Assembly: GCA_028287115.1 (NCBI GenBank)
Contig: JAQBQF010000316.1
Location: 1-64,000 of the forward strand
From: Myxococcales bacterium
GTDB lineage: Bacteria > Myxococcota_A > Polyangia > Haliangiales > Haliangiaceae
Direction: 5' to 3'
Length of the DNA: 64,000 nucleotides
Both the position numbers and the translations under genes were made by a program. Below the pieces are notes generated by a model. That model worked only from the letters and a program-made list of their open reading frames with translations, ran no database searches and was not told where the DNA came from. Below, piece after piece: positions 1 through 7,893 of the stretch; within the stretch, counting starts at the first letter, position 1; each line of letters starts with the position of its first letter.

Positions 1-565
1 GCTCGGCGATCGCCTTGAACCAGGTCTTGGCGTCCTTGGCCTTCTGCGCCGTGTCGAGCAGCGGCGCGATGCTCTTGGTCCCCGCTCTCTCGATCGCGAG
101 CTCGTCCATGCACGAGGCATAAAAATCGCCGAGCTTCCTCGCGGCCGGATCGGCGCTGGACTTCGTATCCTCGTCGAGGAGCTTCTTGAGCGACGCTTTG
201 TTGTGCTCTTCGATCTCGGTGAAGCGTGTCCACCGCGCTCGATCTTCCGGGATCTGATTCGTCGCCAGCCAGCCACCGCAGGCGAACACGTAGAAGTCGA
301 CGCACGGATCGACGCTGCGATCGAGCGACGCAGCTTCGAGCCCGACGTCGGCGAGCGAGACTTTGGTCGCCTGCGTGTTTGCAGGCGCCGCAGAGGTCTG
401 AGCAGCCGGCATCGAAACCGGCGCAGAGCTCACGGTCGCTGGAGTCCCGCTCGTCGCCGTCGTTGCAGTCGTCGTCGGACTCGCGGGAGCGGGCATCGCC
501 GACTTCGGCGCCTTGCTCGAGCACGCGGCCGCGGCGAAGAAGATGATCGGGGCGAGTAGGCGCAT
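1..565 (-). CDS. M13 family metallopeptidase, lipoprotein (partial; C-terminal part outside window)
   Basis: Only the first 188 codons are present; the frame is still open at base 1. The ATG at 565 is preceded by AGGAGA at good spacing. The protein begins with a lipoprotein signal ending in the lipobox AAAC (Cys at about residue 15), then a Pro/Ala/Thr-rich linker, then the N-terminal part of a neprilysin/PepO-type (M13) domain: the motif DPCVDFYVFACGGW followed by KLGDFYASCMDE is characteristic. The HExxH zinc site would lie beyond the window edge. M13 enzymes are zinc endopeptidases of oligopeptides; here it would act outside the cytoplasm, membrane-anchored. It is divergent from the gene at 638. 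Family call is firm; substrate unknown. Confidence 0.9.
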   Translation of the reverse strand, partial: MRLLAPIIFFAAAACSSKAPKSAMPAPASPTTTATTATSGTPATVSSAPVSMPAAQTSAAPANTQATKVSLADVGLEAASLDRSVDPCVDFYVFACGGWLATNQIPEDRARWTRFTEIEEHNKASLKKLLDEDTKSSADPAARKLGDFYASCMDELAIERAGTKSIAPLLDTAQKAKDAKTWFKAIAE

Positions 566-570
566 ACGGC

Positions 571-588
571 TCTCCTGCGATTGCAGGA
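571..588 (-). promoter_or_regulatory. Inverted repeat overlapping the Shine-Dalgarno of the M13 peptidase
   Basis: TCCTGC-GATT-GCAGGA (573-588) is a perfect 6-bp inverted repeat. On the minus strand it overlaps the AGGAGA ribosome binding site (571-576) of the M13 peptidase, so a hairpin in the mRNA could mask it. Seen in sequence; function is inferred. Confidence 0.3.
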
Positions 589-598
589 CCTTATCATC

Positions 599-626
599 AC
601 GCAACCGTATGGAGCATCGGCCGATA
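599..626 (+). promoter_or_regulatory. ECF-type promoter motif, copy 1
   Basis: ACGCAACC (599-606), 11 variable bases, then CGGCCGATA (618-626). AAC and CG are 16 bases apart, the geometry of extracytoplasmic-function sigma promoters (AAC-N16-CG). The motif recurs with identical spacing at 1371 and 3896. The downstream ATG (638) is only 11 bases after CGATA, with no Shine-Dalgarno, suggesting a leaderless or nearly leaderless mRNA. Confidence 0.65.
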
Positions 627-637
627 CCAGCGGCATC

Positions 638-1360
638 ATGTCCCACCCCGCCCTTCGCACCGATCGTTCGCCCAAGCCCCTCAGCTCCGCCTACGTCGAC
701 GCGGTGTCTACGACGTTCGAGCGCGCACTCGCCGATGCGATCCGCTCATTACGGGAGCCTCGCGTCGCCGATGTGTCGCGTGCGCTGAAGCTGCTCGATG
801 GTCTCGTCGAAACGCTGACCGGTCTCGCGGTCGGCTCGGTGGCCGGCAAGCTCCTCGACGGTGCGCGCGCTTGGTTCGGCGCCGAGATATCGCGCCGCAT
901 CGCGATCGATCTCGCTCGCACGTCTTTCAATGCGAGGCCGACGCCTTCCGTGATCGCCGTGCCGGTGCGCTATCTGCCCGCAGGCGACGATCGCGTGCTC
1001 GTCGACGAGCTCGGCACACGCCTTCATCTCCGGCTGTCGCGCGCTCGGGCCGAGCTTCACCAGATCATCGCGCTCGCGACCGCGAAAATCGAAGCGCTCG
1101 CCCCAGATCGCACGCACGCGATCGACGTGATGATCGATCTGCCGCGCCGCGAAGCCGGTCTGGGCGAGCGCCTCGCGGATGAGATCCGCGCCGGCTGGGC
1201 GCGCTACATCGCGATGCTCACGGGCATGTCGCAGCCGGCCGCGGAGACGGCGCGCTCTGCCGAGCTCTGGCGTCAGTGGGTCGAGCGCGCCAGCGGCAAG
1301 CGCCCCGCGCTGACCCGCAGCGTGCCTGAATCCGCCGGGTACATCATGCTTGTCAGCTAG
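638..1360 (+). CDS. Conserved-domain hypothetical protein A (paralogue of the protein at 2009)
   Basis: 240 aa, no function recognised. I place the start at ATG 638 because the in-frame codons upstream read through the promoter motif at 599-626. Residues ~45-70 form a hydrophobic Gly/Ala/Leu-rich stretch (LVETLTGLAVGSVAGKLLDG) that aligns with LVESLTNLAVNLVGGGLVNL in the 461-aa protein at 2009. A second aligned block is VDELGTRLHLRLSRARAE against LDEFGARQQRQLSSRKAD. The two are therefore divergent paralogues. No signal peptide is seen. The hydrophobic segment could pack inside a bundle or insert in a membrane; this is inference. It opens the five-gene locus that ends with an eCIS-type ATPase. 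Confidence 0.75.
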   Translation: MSHPALRTDRSPKPLSSAYVDAVSTTFERALADAIRSLREPRVADVSRALKLLDGLVETLTGLAVGSVAGKLLDGARAWFGAEISRRIAIDLARTSFNARPTPSVIAVPVRYLPAGDDRVLVDELGTRLHLRLSRARAELHQIIALATAKIEALAPDRTHAIDVMIDLPRREAGLGERLADEIRAGWARYIAMLTGMSQPAAETARSAELWRQWVERASGKRPALTRSVPESAGYIMLVS

Positions 1361-1370
1361 TTACGAAATC

Positions 1371-1398
1371 ACGCAACCGGAACGCTCACCGGTCGATA
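1371..1398 (+). promoter_or_regulatory. ECF-type promoter motif, copy 2
   Basis: ACGCAACC (1371-1378), 11 variable bases, CGGTCGATA (1390-1398). Same layout as the copies at 599 and 3896. ATG 1407 follows 8 bases later; here GAGGG lies in the gap, so a very short leader with a weak ribosome binding site is possible. Confidence 0.65.
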
Positions 1399-1406
1399 GA
1401 GGGCTC

Positions 1407-1997
1407 ATGTCGCAACCCTCCATCTACAGAGAACAGCCGGCTCGCAGTTCCGGCCCGCTTCGCGCGGTGACCAAACGGCAGGTCATCACCTTCGCTGCCA
1501 CAGACGTTCCCACGGAAACGCGAAGCGTTCCCGCGGAAACGCGAAACGTTCCCGCGGAGACGCGAAACGTTCCCGCGGAGACGCGAAACGTTCCCACGGA
1601 AACGCGGGACATTGCCGCCGAAGCTCGCGAACAGCGGTTCGCACAATCCACAAGCCCGGGCGCCTTTTCCCCGGCGCTCACCGCTGCCGGATCTTCCAAT
1701 CGCGTTCCCGCGGGAACGTTCTGGGAGAACGCGCTGATCGAGATCCTCGACTCCGCGTCGCTAGCTGGCGAGACGATCGAGCTCAGCTTCCGTCGCAAGG
1801 AAGCGCAACTTCGATCGCAGTTTGCTGCGCTCTCCGTTTTCGACGCGCGCACGCTGCATGGTCGCCTCGCAAATCCTCGTCCCGATGATGCGGTCGCGGT
1901 TCGGTTCTCGCGCCTTGTCGCGGACCGGCGCGCTCGTCTCCTGACCTTCTTGGCGGACGCTCGTCGTCGCGCCGCGATCGCCGCTGGTCGGCGCTGA
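1407..1997 (+). CDS. Hypothetical protein B with heptapeptide tandem repeats
   Basis: 196 aa, unrecognised. The start is set at ATG 1407, just after the ECF-type motif. Residues ~34-68 are five tandem heptads of type VPAETRN (encoded by the 21-bp repeats at 1506-1610), charged and probably disordered or extended. A spacer follows, then an Arg/Ala-rich helical C-terminal domain (~105-196). The layout, a disordered repeat linker plus a small helical domain, resembles an adaptor or a secreted cargo, but nothing proves it. The next gene starts 11 bases downstream, so B and C are probably co-transcribed. Confidence 0.65.
   Translation: MSQPSIYREQPARSSGPLRAVTKRQVITFAATDVPTETRSVPAETRNVPAETRNVPAETRNVPTETRDIAAEAREQRFAQSTSPGAFSPALTAAGSSNRVPAGTFWENALIEILDSASLAGETIELSFRRKEAQLRSQFAALSVFDARTLHGRLANPRPDDAVAVRFSRLVADRRARLLTFLADARRRAAIAAGRR
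1506..1610 (+). repeat. Five 21-bp tandem repeats inside gene B
   Basis: Units start at 1506, 1527, 1548, 1569 and 1590, each close to GTTCCCGCGGAAACGCGAAAC. Units 3 and 4 are identical; the outer units differ by A/G changes. Each unit holds an imperfect palindrome (CGTTCCCGCGGAAACG). Because 21 is a multiple of 3, gain or loss of units keeps the frame. Confidence 0.95.
1703..1718. repeat. 16-bp perfect palindrome related to the 21-bp repeats
   Basis: CGTTCCCGCGGGAACG is a perfect palindrome inside gene B, about 90 bases after the tandem array, and is the symmetrical form of the repeat core. It could be a binding site or a relic of repeat expansion. Confidence 0.7.
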
Positions 1998-2008
1998 AAG
2001 GATCGTCC

Positions 2009-3394
2009 ATGAGCGACCCCAACTACGCACAAGAGCCAAAGCCGTCCACGAGCAGCGAGCCAGTATCCGCATCTCAGCAGATCTCGGCGCCTGCGCCGAA
2101 GACGAGCGCAACTAAAGACTCGATCCCAAGCGCCGCGGAGATCTTGCAGCCCTCCAAGCCTTCACTCACCGGCGCCGACGATAAAGTTTTGAGCGTAGCA
2201 ATCACAACGTACCTCAATACCATCTACGACGAGTTCGACAGGCAACTGACACGGACGTTGACGCATCTCGCAGAGCCGCCTCCTGCAAAGGAGCCCGAGA
2301 TCGTCGCCCGCCTCATGGGCATGCTCGTCGAGTCGCTGACGAACCTTGCGGTCAATCTGGTCGGTGGCGGGCTCGTCAATCTCGCAGCCACCGCCGGAGG
2401 CGCAAACCTCGGAGCCGCGGTGCGTTCGGCCGTACAGGCAGTCTCAAAACCTGCAGGCCAGGCCGTCGGGGTCGCTTTCGTAAAGCAATCTGTGCCTGGT
2501 TCTGCTCGATGCGTCGCACCAGAAACGAAACAACGTCTGCCCGAAGAGCCGGGTGGAAAAAGTACGCTTGACGAATTCGGTGCACGTCAACAGAGGCAGT
2601 TGAGCTCCAGAAAAGCCGACGCCAACGTGATCGTGGCCTTGATTACTTCGACGCCCAACCTCGATCACAGACGGTTGACGGACCTCGCAGTTCAGCTCCA
2701 GTCGATCGAGGCCGAATCCGATGACGGCTCGAGGTTCGCTCAGCAAGTCACGATTGGGTGGCTCAATTTCTGTTCGGCGATTTCGCTAGGCGAAAAGAAG
2801 ACTGTTGCGGAACCAGACCTGCTCGGAGCCAATGAACCCGGCGGTCTCGCAAGTGCGGGCATCAAGGGTGTCGAACAATGGCGAGGAGGTCATGACGGAT
2901 TCGTCGACGTGAGCATCGCGTTTCCGGACCAGATCCACGGGCTGGAGGGGATCAAGCTGGCCTCGATGCGAGCACAAACAAGTGCCGGCGCAATTCGGAT
3001 CCTTCGAACGCTGGAGAGCCCATTCTTGGGAACGCCCATCTACCGACGAGTCTGGCTCGGACAAGGTCCCAGCCCGCTTGGATGGGATCCAGCACTCGTG
3101 CTGAGTCCGGACGGCAGCGTCAACCTCGACATGGATAACCCGATCTTGGCCGCAGTCGGGCGCATGCAACTCACCGACATCGATCAGACACGCTCGATCG
3201 ACGATGACGACAAAGAAATCGTGGAGCTCGAACAGCGCGGCGATTCGCTATCCACGAGTATCGACAGGGCGCGTCTCGTGAGCTTACGGAGCAAGCGGGC
3301 GAGCAAGCGAGTCGAACGATCTCGATACGCGGCGCTCGGTGGATCCATGCTGATCTCCTGGCTCGCGCGATTTTCGATGGAAGGGCTTACATGA
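2009..3394 (+). CDS. Hypothetical protein C, two-domain paralogue of protein A
   Basis: 461 aa. ATG 2009 has AAAGGAT upstream. Residues 1-~55 are Ser/Pro/Lys-rich and probably disordered. Residues ~60-130 contain the hydrophobic Gly/Ala-rich block shared with protein A (LVESLTNLAVNLVGGGLVNL), continuing into a further Gly/Ala-rich stretch. Residues ~190-260 match A again. The C-terminal ~190 residues are extra and include an acidic run (DDDDKE) and a final hydrophobic patch. No catalytic motif, signal peptide or classical transmembrane segment recognised. Its base composition is visibly lower in GC than that of the flanking genes. The stop overlaps the next start (ATGA). Role unknown; probably works with A and the ATPase. 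Confidence 0.7.
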   Translation: MSDPNYAQEPKPSTSSEPVSASQQISAPAPKTSATKDSIPSAAEILQPSKPSLTGADDKVLSVAITTYLNTIYDEFDRQLTRTLTHLAEPPPAKEPEIVARLMGMLVESLTNLAVNLVGGGLVNLAATAGGANLGAAVRSAVQAVSKPAGQAVGVAFVKQSVPGSARCVAPETKQRLPEEPGGKSTLDEFGARQQRQLSSRKADANVIVALITSTPNLDHRRLTDLAVQLQSIEAESDDGSRFAQQVTIGWLNFCSAISLGEKKTVAEPDLLGANEPGGLASAGIKGVEQWRGGHDGFVDVSIAFPDQIHGLEGIKLASMRAQTSAGAIRILRTLESPFLGTPIYRRVWLGQGPSPLGWDPALVLSPDGSVNLDMDNPILAAVGRMQLTDIDQTRSIDDDDKEIVELEQRGDSLSTSIDRARLVSLRSKRASKRVERSRYAALGGSMLISWLARFSMEGLT

Positions 3395-3891
3395 TCACGT
3401 CATCACGAGTCTTGGTGCTGTTGGCCCTCGCAGCCTGCGCTTCTCCACCCGACGGCAGCGAGCCGCTACTTGGCAACCTCTCACTAGATCGTGTCATCAG
3501 CTGGAGTGACACCTGCCCCGGACCCCTGTCGATGGAGATGCATTGCGGGGGACGTACTAACAGCGAGAGAGGTACCAAGAGTCATGGATGCGAGAAACCG
3601 TGGAAGAGGTCATATAGGTTTGGCTGTGACGGACGGCGCAGCTCGGAGATCTGGGTCACAGATGATCGGTCCACGATCGTCGCGCTTTGTTTGAGCGCGG
3701 AGAGTCTCGAGGGCCTCCGTGAGTACGAGGTGTCGTTCGTTGGTGAACATTTCTCCATCGCATTGGCCGCAAGTCTCCTCGCTATGAGCTGGGATGAGAT
3801 CAAGGGATCTGGAGGCTTCGTAGTCGGGCACGAGGAGTCCGCCGTCGGGGTCAAATACTGCTGGAAACAGTGGCTACTTCCGCGTACTTGA
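3391..3891 (+). CDS. Small hypothetical lipoprotein
   Basis: 166 aa. Overlaps gene C by 4 bases (ATGA), so translation is probably coupled. The N-terminus MITSSRVLVLLALAAC is a lipoprotein signal with lipobox LAAC (Cys 16). The mature part has several Cys residues (two in the CPGP and MHCGG region, then SHGCEK, RFGCDG, ALCLS and KYCWK) that could form disulfides in the periplasm. No family recognised. Codon use is less GC-biased than in neighbours. It ends just before the third ECF-type motif. Confidence 0.65.
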   Translation: MITSSRVLVLLALAACASPPDGSEPLLGNLSLDRVISWSDTCPGPLSMEMHCGGRTNSERGTKSHGCEKPWKRSYRFGCDGRRSSEIWVTDDRSTIVALCLSAESLEGLREYEVSFVGEHFSIALAASLLAMSWDEIKGSGGFVVGHEESAVGVKYCWKQWLLPRT

Positions 3892-3895
3892 GGTG

Positions 3896-3923
3896 ACGCA
3901 ACCTTGGCGAGGTTCGGCCGATA
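3896..3923 (+). promoter_or_regulatory. ECF-type promoter motif, copy 3
   Basis: ACGCAACC (3896-3903), 11 variable bases, CGGCCGATA (3915-3923). ATG 3932 lies 8 bases downstream with no Shine-Dalgarno. The spacing is identical to the copies at 599 and 1371. Confidence 0.65.
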
Positions 3924-3931
3924 CAGTCGGC

Positions 3932-5872
3932 ATGTCCAGCCCGTATCTCGATCAGGCAGCGCTCGTTGAAGACCAGCTTCGAGTGACTCGCGAGCGCCTG
4001 AAGCTAGCCGCGAATGTCGACGATGAACGCGAAGTGCGCGCACGCGTGATCGCAACGACCGGCCTGGGGATCGAGATGCCGATCACGTGGCTGCGCGATC
4101 GACTCGGACTCAGCGAGAGCGAAGAGCGCGTCGTGTGGACGCTCGTCGCGCACGAGCTCTGTCCGGAAGCGAGACGACTGATCCGCGAGCTCAACACGGA
4201 GCAGGTCAGCGATGCCACATTCGATACCTTGCGCCGCGTCCTATATGGCAACGAAACGACGTTGCGAACATGGCGAGAGCTCGGCTCCGAAGGGCCGCTG
4301 CGCCGACTTGGCTTGATCGAAAGGACCGACGGAATGAGCGACGCGCCGGAGCAGCGCCAGACGTTCAAGGTCGCAAGGCGGGTGCTCGCGCTCGTGTTCG
4401 GCGAGGTCGGCATCGATCCGGAGCTCGTGGGAGTCGCGAGGTTCGCCTCCGCGCGCGCGAGGCTCGAGGAGCTCGAAGTCGAACCCACCACGGTGGTGAC
4501 CGTGAGGAACGCGATGTCGCAGAGAGCTGCGAGACTCGTGATCGTGTACGGCCGGGCCGGCTCGGGCCGGAGATCGCTTGTCACCGCGATTGCGCGCGAA
4601 GCGGGCCGCCAGGTGATGTCGATCGACGCCGGAGTGATCGCCACGCAACGAGACCAGGCACAACGTCAGTTGCGCATGATCTCGCGCGAGTGCCGGCTGC
4701 TCGCGTGTGTCCCCTTGATCCAGAACATCGAAGCACTCGCCGCGGCGGGTGACACCGCCGACCGCTTCGATCTCGCACAAGGCGAGATCGACGGCCTCGC
4801 GTTCGCGACCAGCGCCCGGATGATCGCGCGCCGCTGGAAATCGCCCGTGACGCAGATCGAGATACCGCCGCAGATCTCGGCGCAGCGGGCGAAGCTCTGG
4901 CAGCGATCTCTGCCGCAAGCCAGCGAAGCCGATGCCGAGCTCCTCGCGACGATGTATCCACTCGCTCCCGCGTTGATCCATGCGGCCGGCGAAGCGGCGC
5001 GACGGCAATGTGGGGGCGACAAGATGATGCCCGCGCACATCGAGGCCGGAATTCGCGTCGTACTCGACGACCGTCTCGCCGGGCTCGCAACTCGCACGAC
5101 GGTGACCCAGCGGTGGGAAGATCTCATCCTGCCGGATGACCAGGTCACAGCGATCGTCGAGCTGCTGTCACGAATCCGTGAGCGTAAGCGGGTCTACGAG
5201 GACTGGGGCTTTGCTGCCAAGCTTGGAAAAGGACTGGGCGTGTCGGCTCTGTTCTCCGGGCCTCCTGGAACCGGTAAGTCGATGGCCGCGGGGCTGATCG
5301 CGCGCGACCTGGGCGTCGAGATCTACCAAGTCGACCTCAGCAAGATCGTCTCGAAGTGGATTGGCGAAACAGAAAAGAACTTGGCTGCCCTGTTCGACGC
5401 CGCCGAAGCTGGCCATGCGGTGCTCCTGTTCGACGAGGCCGACGCACTGTTTGGAAAACGCACCGAGGTACGGTCGAGTAACGATCGTCACGCGAACCAA
5501 GAAGTGAACTACCTGCTACAGCGGCTCGAAACATTTGCCGGCATCTGCATCCTCACGACGAACCACGAGACCGCGATCGATGAGGCATTTCGCCGCCGAC
5601 TCTCCGTTCACGTTCGTTTCCCCGTCCCGGAGATCGAGGAGCGCAAGCGCCTCTGGCGCGCGTTGATGCCACCCGCAGCCCCGATTGCCAGGGATCTCCC
5701 AGTCGACAAGCTTGCCGAGAGCTTCGTGATGAGCGGCGGCTACATCCGCAACGCGGTCCTGCGCGCCGCGTTCTTGGCTGCGGATGAGAATTCGTCGATT
5801 GGTGCGATGCACGTGACGCGAGCTGCGACCCTCGAGTACGAGGCGATGGGCAAGGTCGTATCTTCCCGCTGA
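3932..5872 (+). CDS. eCIS-type AAA+ ATPase with degenerate first AAA module
   Basis: 646 aa. The start is placed at ATG 3932, after the promoter motif; the upstream GTG at 3893 lies inside the motif. Residues 1-~170 are helical/winged-helix (block [20 protein letters not shown]). A first AAA module has a broken P-loop, GRAGSGRRS (~207-215, Lys replaced by Arg), and PLIQNIEAL in place of an acidic Walker B. The second AAA module is canonical: GPPGTGKS (Lys 449), [13 protein letters not shown] (Asp 501, Glu 502), sensor-1 LTTN and arginine finger FRRRL. This arrangement, with the block [10 protein letters not shown] ahead of the active AAA, matches the ATPase of extracellular contractile injection system loci (Afp15-like group). 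No sheath, tube or baseplate gene is visible here, so it may serve A, B and C or a particle encoded elsewhere. Confidence 0.85.
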   Translation: MSSPYLDQAALVEDQLRVTRERLKLAANVDDEREVRARVIATTGLGIEMPITWLRDRLGLSESEERVVWTLVAHELCPEARRLIRELNTEQVSDATFDTLRRVLYGNETTLRTWRELGSEGPLRRLGLIERTDGMSDAPEQRQTFKVARRVLALVFGEVGIDPELVGVARFASARARLEELEVEPTTVVTVRNAMSQRAARLVIVYGRAGSGRRSLVTAIAREAGRQVMSIDAGVIATQRDQAQRQLRMISRECRLLACVPLIQNIEALAAAGDTADRFDLAQGEIDGLAFATSARMIARRWKSPVTQIEIPPQISAQRAKLWQRSLPQASEADAELLATMYPLAPALIHAAGEAARRQCGGDKMMPAHIEAGIRVVLDDRLAGLATRTTVTQRWEDLILPDDQVTAIVELLSRIRERKRVYEDWGFAAKLGKGLGVSALFSGPPGTGKSMAAGLIARDLGVEIYQVDLSKIVSKWIGETEKNLAALFDAAEAGHAVLLFDEADALFGKRTEVRSSNDRHANQEVNYLLQRLETFAGICILTTNHETAIDEAFRRRLSVHVRFPVPEIEERKRLWRALMPPAAPIARDLPVDKLAESFVMSGGYIRNAVLRAAFLAADENSSIGAMHVTRAATLEYEAMGKVVSSR

Positions 5873-5923
5873 ATCAACTTGGCGGCTCCGCTACTAGCCC
5901 GTTAGCCCTCTCGCTCGAGGAGA

Positions 5924-7837
5924 TCACGCGAGGACGTCGCGATCGAGGCGCAACGTTTCGGCGACCGACCACGCCTGGAACGGAGAGCCGACGGCGCGGT
6001 GCGGCGGATCGCCCTCCGCGATCTCCGGCAAGTGACCGAAGCCGCTGACGCCCGAAACCGTCGCTCCCTCGACGCGCGCGAGCATCGGCTGGAGAAATCT
6101 CTTCCGCGCTTCGCGCTTGGCTTCGTCCGTGCTGCCGCGCACGCGGACCCAGGCTTCGACGAACGGACCGGCGAGCCATGGCCATACCGGGCCGTTGTGA
6201 TAGCTCCGATCGCGCTCGAGCGGACCGCCCGTGTAGCGGCCGCAGTAGTGCGGATCTCTCGGTGACAGCGTACGCGGGCCGGCGACGGTCCACAGCTCGC
6301 GCTCGACGCTGTCGACGACGGCCCGCGCGCGTGCGCCGTCGATGATCGACAGTGGTAGGCCGCCGACCGCGAACAATTGGTTTGGCCGGCAGCTCGCGTC
6401 GAAGGTGCCCGGGACGTGATCGCAATCGACGACATCGTAGAGCTGCCCGTCATTCCAGAACCGGGTCGCGAAGCTCGCACGGCCTCGCTCGCACAGCTCT
6501 CGCCACCTCGCGTTGCGACGACCGGCGATCGCGAGGGCGTTGAGCCACAGCGCCTGCACCTCGACGGGCTTACCGATCCGAGGCGTGACCACGTAGTCGC
6601 CGACCTTCGCGTCCATCCACGTGAGCTGAAGTCCGGGCACACCGCATGACAGGAGGCCGTCGGTGTCGGCGGCGATGCGATGCCGCGTGCCACGTGCATA
6701 GCCTTCCACGATCCGATCGATCGCTTGTTCGATCGGCCGGCGATCTCCCTCGCTGCCGCCACGGCTGAGGTACGCGTCGGCGGCGATCACGAACCACAGT
6801 GCGGCGTCGACAGAGTTGTACTCGGGTGCGCCACCTGTCTCGTCGAAGCGATTCGGCAGCATGCCTTCGGAGACCGTGCTCGCCCACTGCACGAGGATCT
6901 TGCGAGCGACCTCGGGGCGACCCAGATCGCTCGCACCCGCCGGCGGCCTCGTCAGACACAGGCCGCGCAACGAGATGAACGTGTCGCGCCCCCAGTCCGC
7001 GAACCACGGATACCCCGCGATGATCGTCTTGCCTTCGCCGCGCGCGACGAGGTACGCGTCCGCGGATTGGTCGAGATCGGACGCGAACTGCGCGCGCCGC
7101 TTGGTCTCCGCGTCGAACACCCGCTTGGCCAGCGGCAGTGCGTGCTCGTCGAACGTTGGACTCGCGCTGAACGCGAGCACCGCCGGATCTGCGAGATCGA
7201 ACGTGAACGTACCCGGCGAGGCGAGATCCTCCTCGTGATCGAGCCCGCGCTCGCGCTCTGCCGAGAGCTCGAAGTTGCGATACCAGTCCGGCGCGTGCTC
7301 GTAGCGCGCGTTCGCGACCGCGGTGATCGCGGGCACGCCTTCGTACGGCCGCCAGGTCACGCGCTCGCCGGAGACTTCGGCGTCGAACCGGAACGACTCA
7401 TTCTCGTGATGGAGCGCGTGATAGTCGCGGCCCGCGAGTAACGGCCGCACCGACAGCGACACCGGTCCGGTGCCGGCGATCCTCGTCCACCGCAGCACGA
7501 CGTGCGGGCTGGCGACCACGACCTCGCAGGTGATCTTCGTGTCATCCGGCACCGCCCACGACCACGCCGGCCAGCGTCGCGGCGCGAACGAGATGATTCG
7601 CGTTGCCCCGTCGGGATGCACGACCTCGCCGCGATAGCGATGCGAGCCGAGCGCGAAGCGACCCGCGGTCGTCTCGACGTACACCTCGAGATCGGCGACG
7701 AGCACCATCCGGCCTTCCGGCGGATGCGTCGCCGTGCATAGCAGCGCGTGATAGCGGCGCGTCCGGATCCCGTCGGCGGTGCCCATCGCGAACCCGCCGT
7801 GGCCGTCGGCCTCGAGCCACTCGCGCGGGTCATTCAT
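5924..7837 (-). CDS. Amylo-alpha-1,6-glucosidase / glycogen debranching enzyme (GH133)
   Basis: 637 aa. N-terminal ~210 residues are the GDE_N beta domain (opening EWLEADGHGGFAMGT, typical of this family); the rest is the (alpha/alpha)6 GDE_C domain with the conserved WFADWGRDTFISL at ~280-290. Family members hydrolyse alpha-1,6 branch points of glycogen or limit dextrins; no export signal is seen, so cytoplasmic. Last gene of a three-gene minus-strand set after the GH63-like glucosidase. Its start codon lies within a small tandem repeat (7835-7893) that duplicates the ribosome binding site and ATG. Confidence 0.9.
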   Translation of the reverse strand: MNDPREWLEADGHGGFAMGTADGIRTRRYHALLCTATHPPEGRMVLVADLEVYVETTAGRFALGSHRYRGEVVHPDGATRIISFAPRRWPAWSWAVPDDTKITCEVVVASPHVVLRWTRIAGTGPVSLSVRPLLAGRDYHALHHENESFRFDAEVSGERVTWRPYEGVPAITAVANARYEHAPDWYRNFELSAERERGLDHEEDLASPGTFTFDLADPAVLAFSASPTFDEHALPLAKRVFDAETKRRAQFASDLDQSADAYLVARGEGKTIIAGYPWFADWGRDTFISLRGLCLTRPPAGASDLGRPEVARKILVQWASTVSEGMLPNRFDETGGAPEYNSVDAALWFVIAADAYLSRGGSEGDRRPIEQAIDRIVEGYARGTRHRIAADTDGLLSCGVPGLQLTWMDAKVGDYVVTPRIGKPVEVQALWLNALAIAGRRNARWRELCERGRASFATRFWNDGQLYDVVDCDHVPGTFDASCRPNQLFAVGGLPLSIIDGARARAVVDSVERELWTVAGPRTLSPRDPHYCGRYTGGPLERDRSYHNGPVWPWLAGPFVEAWVRVRGSTDEAKREARKRFLQPMLARVEGATVSGVSGFGHLPEIAEGDPPHRAVGSPFQAWSVAETLRLDRDVLA

Positions 7838-7893
7838 CGCGCGTCACCCCCATCGCGCTTCACCCCATCGCGCTTCACCCCTCATCGCTTCAC
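7835..7893 (-). repeat. Tandem repeat of a ribosome-binding-site/ATG module
   Basis: On the minus strand, copies of GGGGTGAAGCGCGATG with a 15-16-base period lie between the GH63-like stop and the GH133 start. They appear to derive from the end of the upstream gene (GTGAAGCGATGA). Each copy places a G-rich Shine-Dalgarno-like run 6 bases before an ATG. The upstream ATGs open only tiny frames (one is ATG GGG TGA); the last ATG (7837) opens GH133. Confidence 0.85.

Noticed and set aside
1506-1610. Tandem 21-bp repeats as a CRISPR array
   Set aside because: Units abut with no spacers and lie in a coding frame.
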